From contig CAYPYG010000006.1 in NCBI GenBank assembly GCA_964415175.1, positions 34,733-98,732 of the forward strand: a stretch of 64,000 nucleotides of DNA, read 5' to 3'. Under the pieces are notes generated by a model. The model saw nothing but the letters and a program-made list of their open reading frames with translations, was not told the origin of the DNA and searched no databases. Below, piece after piece: positions 62,734-64,000 of this stretch (position 1 is its first letter; every line of letters begins with the position of its first letter). The DNA comes from UBA2231 sp964415175. Its GTDB lineage: Bacteria > Elusimicrobiota > Elusimicrobia > Elusimicrobiales > UBA9959. Both the position numbers and the translations under genes were made by a program.

Positions 62734-63993
62734 TTAGAACTTGTAGCTCGCCGAGACGGCGGGCAGGCGGGCGATGGAGTTGTAGGTGCCGGCGAGTTCG
62801 GTCCCGGTCGTGAGAGAGCCGTTGTCCTGTATGCTGTCGCCGACCTTCCTTTCCATGAACTTCAGGTAGAGGTAGGACGCGTCGACGCTCCAGTTGCCCC
62901 TGCTCCAGCCCGCGCCCACGGAGAAGGCCAGGCGGTTGGCGCAGGGATTGCGGGTCTCGAAGTAGTAGTTCTTCACCGGCGTGAGATCGTAATAGGCCCC
63001 GGCGCGCAGCTTGAGGTTCTCGCTGACCTTATGCTCGGTGCCGAGCCGGAAGGCCCAGACCGCTTTCCAGTTCTTGGGGTCGACGGTCTGCGTCCAGGTG
63101 CCGTTGTCGCGCTGATAGTCTATGACCAGCTGGCTGTAGGTGGTCCAGTTGGTATAGTCGGCCTCGGCCGAGAACAGCCAGTCATTATTCGGCCTGTAGG
63201 CCGCGCCGATCTGGAAAGTGTCGGGGAGGGTTATAGTGGTGCGGCCGGGCCTGTTGTTGGCCGGGGGGAGTACGCCGGCGAAGATCCCGGTGGTCGGCAG
63301 ATTGATGTTCCCGTCTATGCCCACCTTGACCTTGCTGCGGTAATTGGCGCCGAAGTTCCACTTGTTCCACCTGTACATGGCCGCCAGGTTCCAGCCCGCG
63401 CTGGTGCCGTCCCCTTCGAGGGTCTGCTCGATGTTCTGCGACGCCGCGCCGGAGTTCTCCACCTTCTTGTTCATCACCGCGTCCATGCGCACGAAAGTGC
63501 CGCCGGCGGCCACGGAGAGGTTCTCGTTGACCTTATAGGCGCCGTTGAGGTTGGTGTAGATCGCTTTGAGGGACGATTTGGTCGCGATCTCGCGGGTGAC
63601 GGCGTTGACGGGGTCCCAGTCGGTCGAGAGGCCGTAGGGCGCGTTGACGCCGAGGCCGACGGCCCACTTGTCGCTCAGCTTGCGCGCGGCGTAGAAGTGG
63701 GGGAGGGTATGGAAGCGGCTTTTCGTCTCGTCGGTGACGGCGGCCGTCTTGTGCTCCACCTGCGGCGCCACGAAGACCGCGCCCAGCGTCAGGTTGGTGC
63801 CTTCGAGAGCGGTGAGGGCCGCGGGGTTGTACCAGACCGCGGAGGCGTCGTCGGCCACGGCCGTGAAGGCGTTGCCCATGCCGTTGGCGGCGGCGCCCTG
63901 GTTCGCCTGGCGGAAGCCGGCCGCGCCGGCATCGGCGGCCATGACTGTTACGTCCCAGCTACCCGAGACCGCAAAACAGGCAGTAATTCCCAC
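62734..63993 (-). CDS. OmpP1/FadL-type outer-membrane transport protein
   Basis: 419 residues. The N-terminal plug AAGFRQANQGAAANGMGNAFTAVADDASAVWYNPA is the FadL signature; amphipathic beta strands fill the rest, ending in SYKF with the C-terminal aromatic of porins. It lets fatty acids or other hydrophobic compounds cross the outer membrane. A stop lies just before the GTG at 63993, and no normal charged signal-peptide start is visible, so the 5' end may be frameshifted or misread at the window edge. Confidence 0.88.
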   Translation of the reverse strand: MGITACFAVSGSWDVTVMAADAGAAGFRQANQGAAANGMGNAFTAVADDASAVWYNPAALTALEGTNLTLGAVFVAPQVEHKTAAVTDETKSRFHTLPHFYAARKLSDKWAVGLGVNAPYGLSTDWDPVNAVTREIATKSSLKAIYTNLNGAYKVNENLSVAAGGTFVRMDAVMNKKVENSGAASQNIEQTLEGDGTSAGWNLAAMYRWNKWNFGANYRSKVKVGIDGNINLPTTGIFAGVLPPANNRPGRTTITLPDTFQIGAAYRPNNDWLFSAEADYTNWTTYSQLVIDYQRDNGTWTQTVDPKNWKAVWAFRLGTEHKVSENLKLRAGAYYDLTPVKNYYFETRNPCANRLAFSVGAGWSRGNWSVDASYLYLKFMERKVGDSIQDNGSLTTGTELAGTYNSIARLPAVSASYKF

Positions 63994-64000
63994 CTAACCG

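Overview
The window is a chromosomal segment of a GC-rich, double-membraned bacterium. A TolC-type outer-membrane protein, a FadL-type porin, lipoproteins and MacB/Ybh-like export genes point to an outer membrane. Isoleucine is very often coded by ATA despite the high GC. Together with the gene mix (clostripain, ORF6N, RRM protein, CstA, HrpB) this would fit Elusimicrobiota or another deep-branching Gram-negative phylum; that placement is a tentative inference. No rRNA is present; there are two tRNAs (Pro-UGG and Gln-CUG).

Layout. 1-3400: a GAF-PAS sensor fragment, a PIF1-type helicase with a WYL-like tail, a tiny CxxC protein and an ORF6N protein; the helicase and ORF6N genes share an unusual hairpin/promoter module. 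3426-16884: a complete type I-C CRISPR-Cas locus (cas3-cas5c-cas8c/cas11c-cas7c-cas4-cas1-cas2), visibly lower in GC than its surroundings, then a leader and an array of 88 repeats of 32 bp with 87 spacers. Just beyond the array is a single 29-bp sequence that looks like a type I-E repeat. 17441-23241 (minus): C39/NlpC double cysteine peptidase, GapN-like dehydrogenase, endonuclease III and CstA. 23317-45316: mostly housekeeping and single genes (Gdx exporter, tRNAs, CorC, kinase, thioredoxin, trypsin-like protease, HrpB, nitronate monooxygenase, AhcY, acid phosphatase, TerB, SUI1/YciH, ABC-F, TypA, YihY, Fcy1-like deaminase, RRM protein, clostripain).

45441-51970: a TetR-controlled tripartite ABC exporter operon (TetR, TolC, HlyD, two ATPases, two permeases) with a consensus promoter covered by a symmetric operator. 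51985-54359: DUF6448, cupin, DUF438/hemerythrin/PAS and DUF1858 genes, then a secreted beta-lactamase-fold hydrolase. 55822-61169: an eight-gene arsenic operon (arsR, ArsP/YraQ-type permease, arsE, arsF, arsG, arsM, arsC, acr3), followed by a PhnD-like lipoprotein, a response regulator and a FadL porin.

The arsenic genes cover arsenate reduction (ArsC), arsenite efflux (Acr3), methylation (ArsM), nitroaromatic arsenical reduction and efflux (ArsEFG) and probably trivalent organoarsenical export (the permease), under one ArsR operator that overlaps a leaderless promoter. Across the window, seven genes have a -10-like hexamer exactly 6 nt before the ATG, which suggests that leaderless mRNAs are common here.
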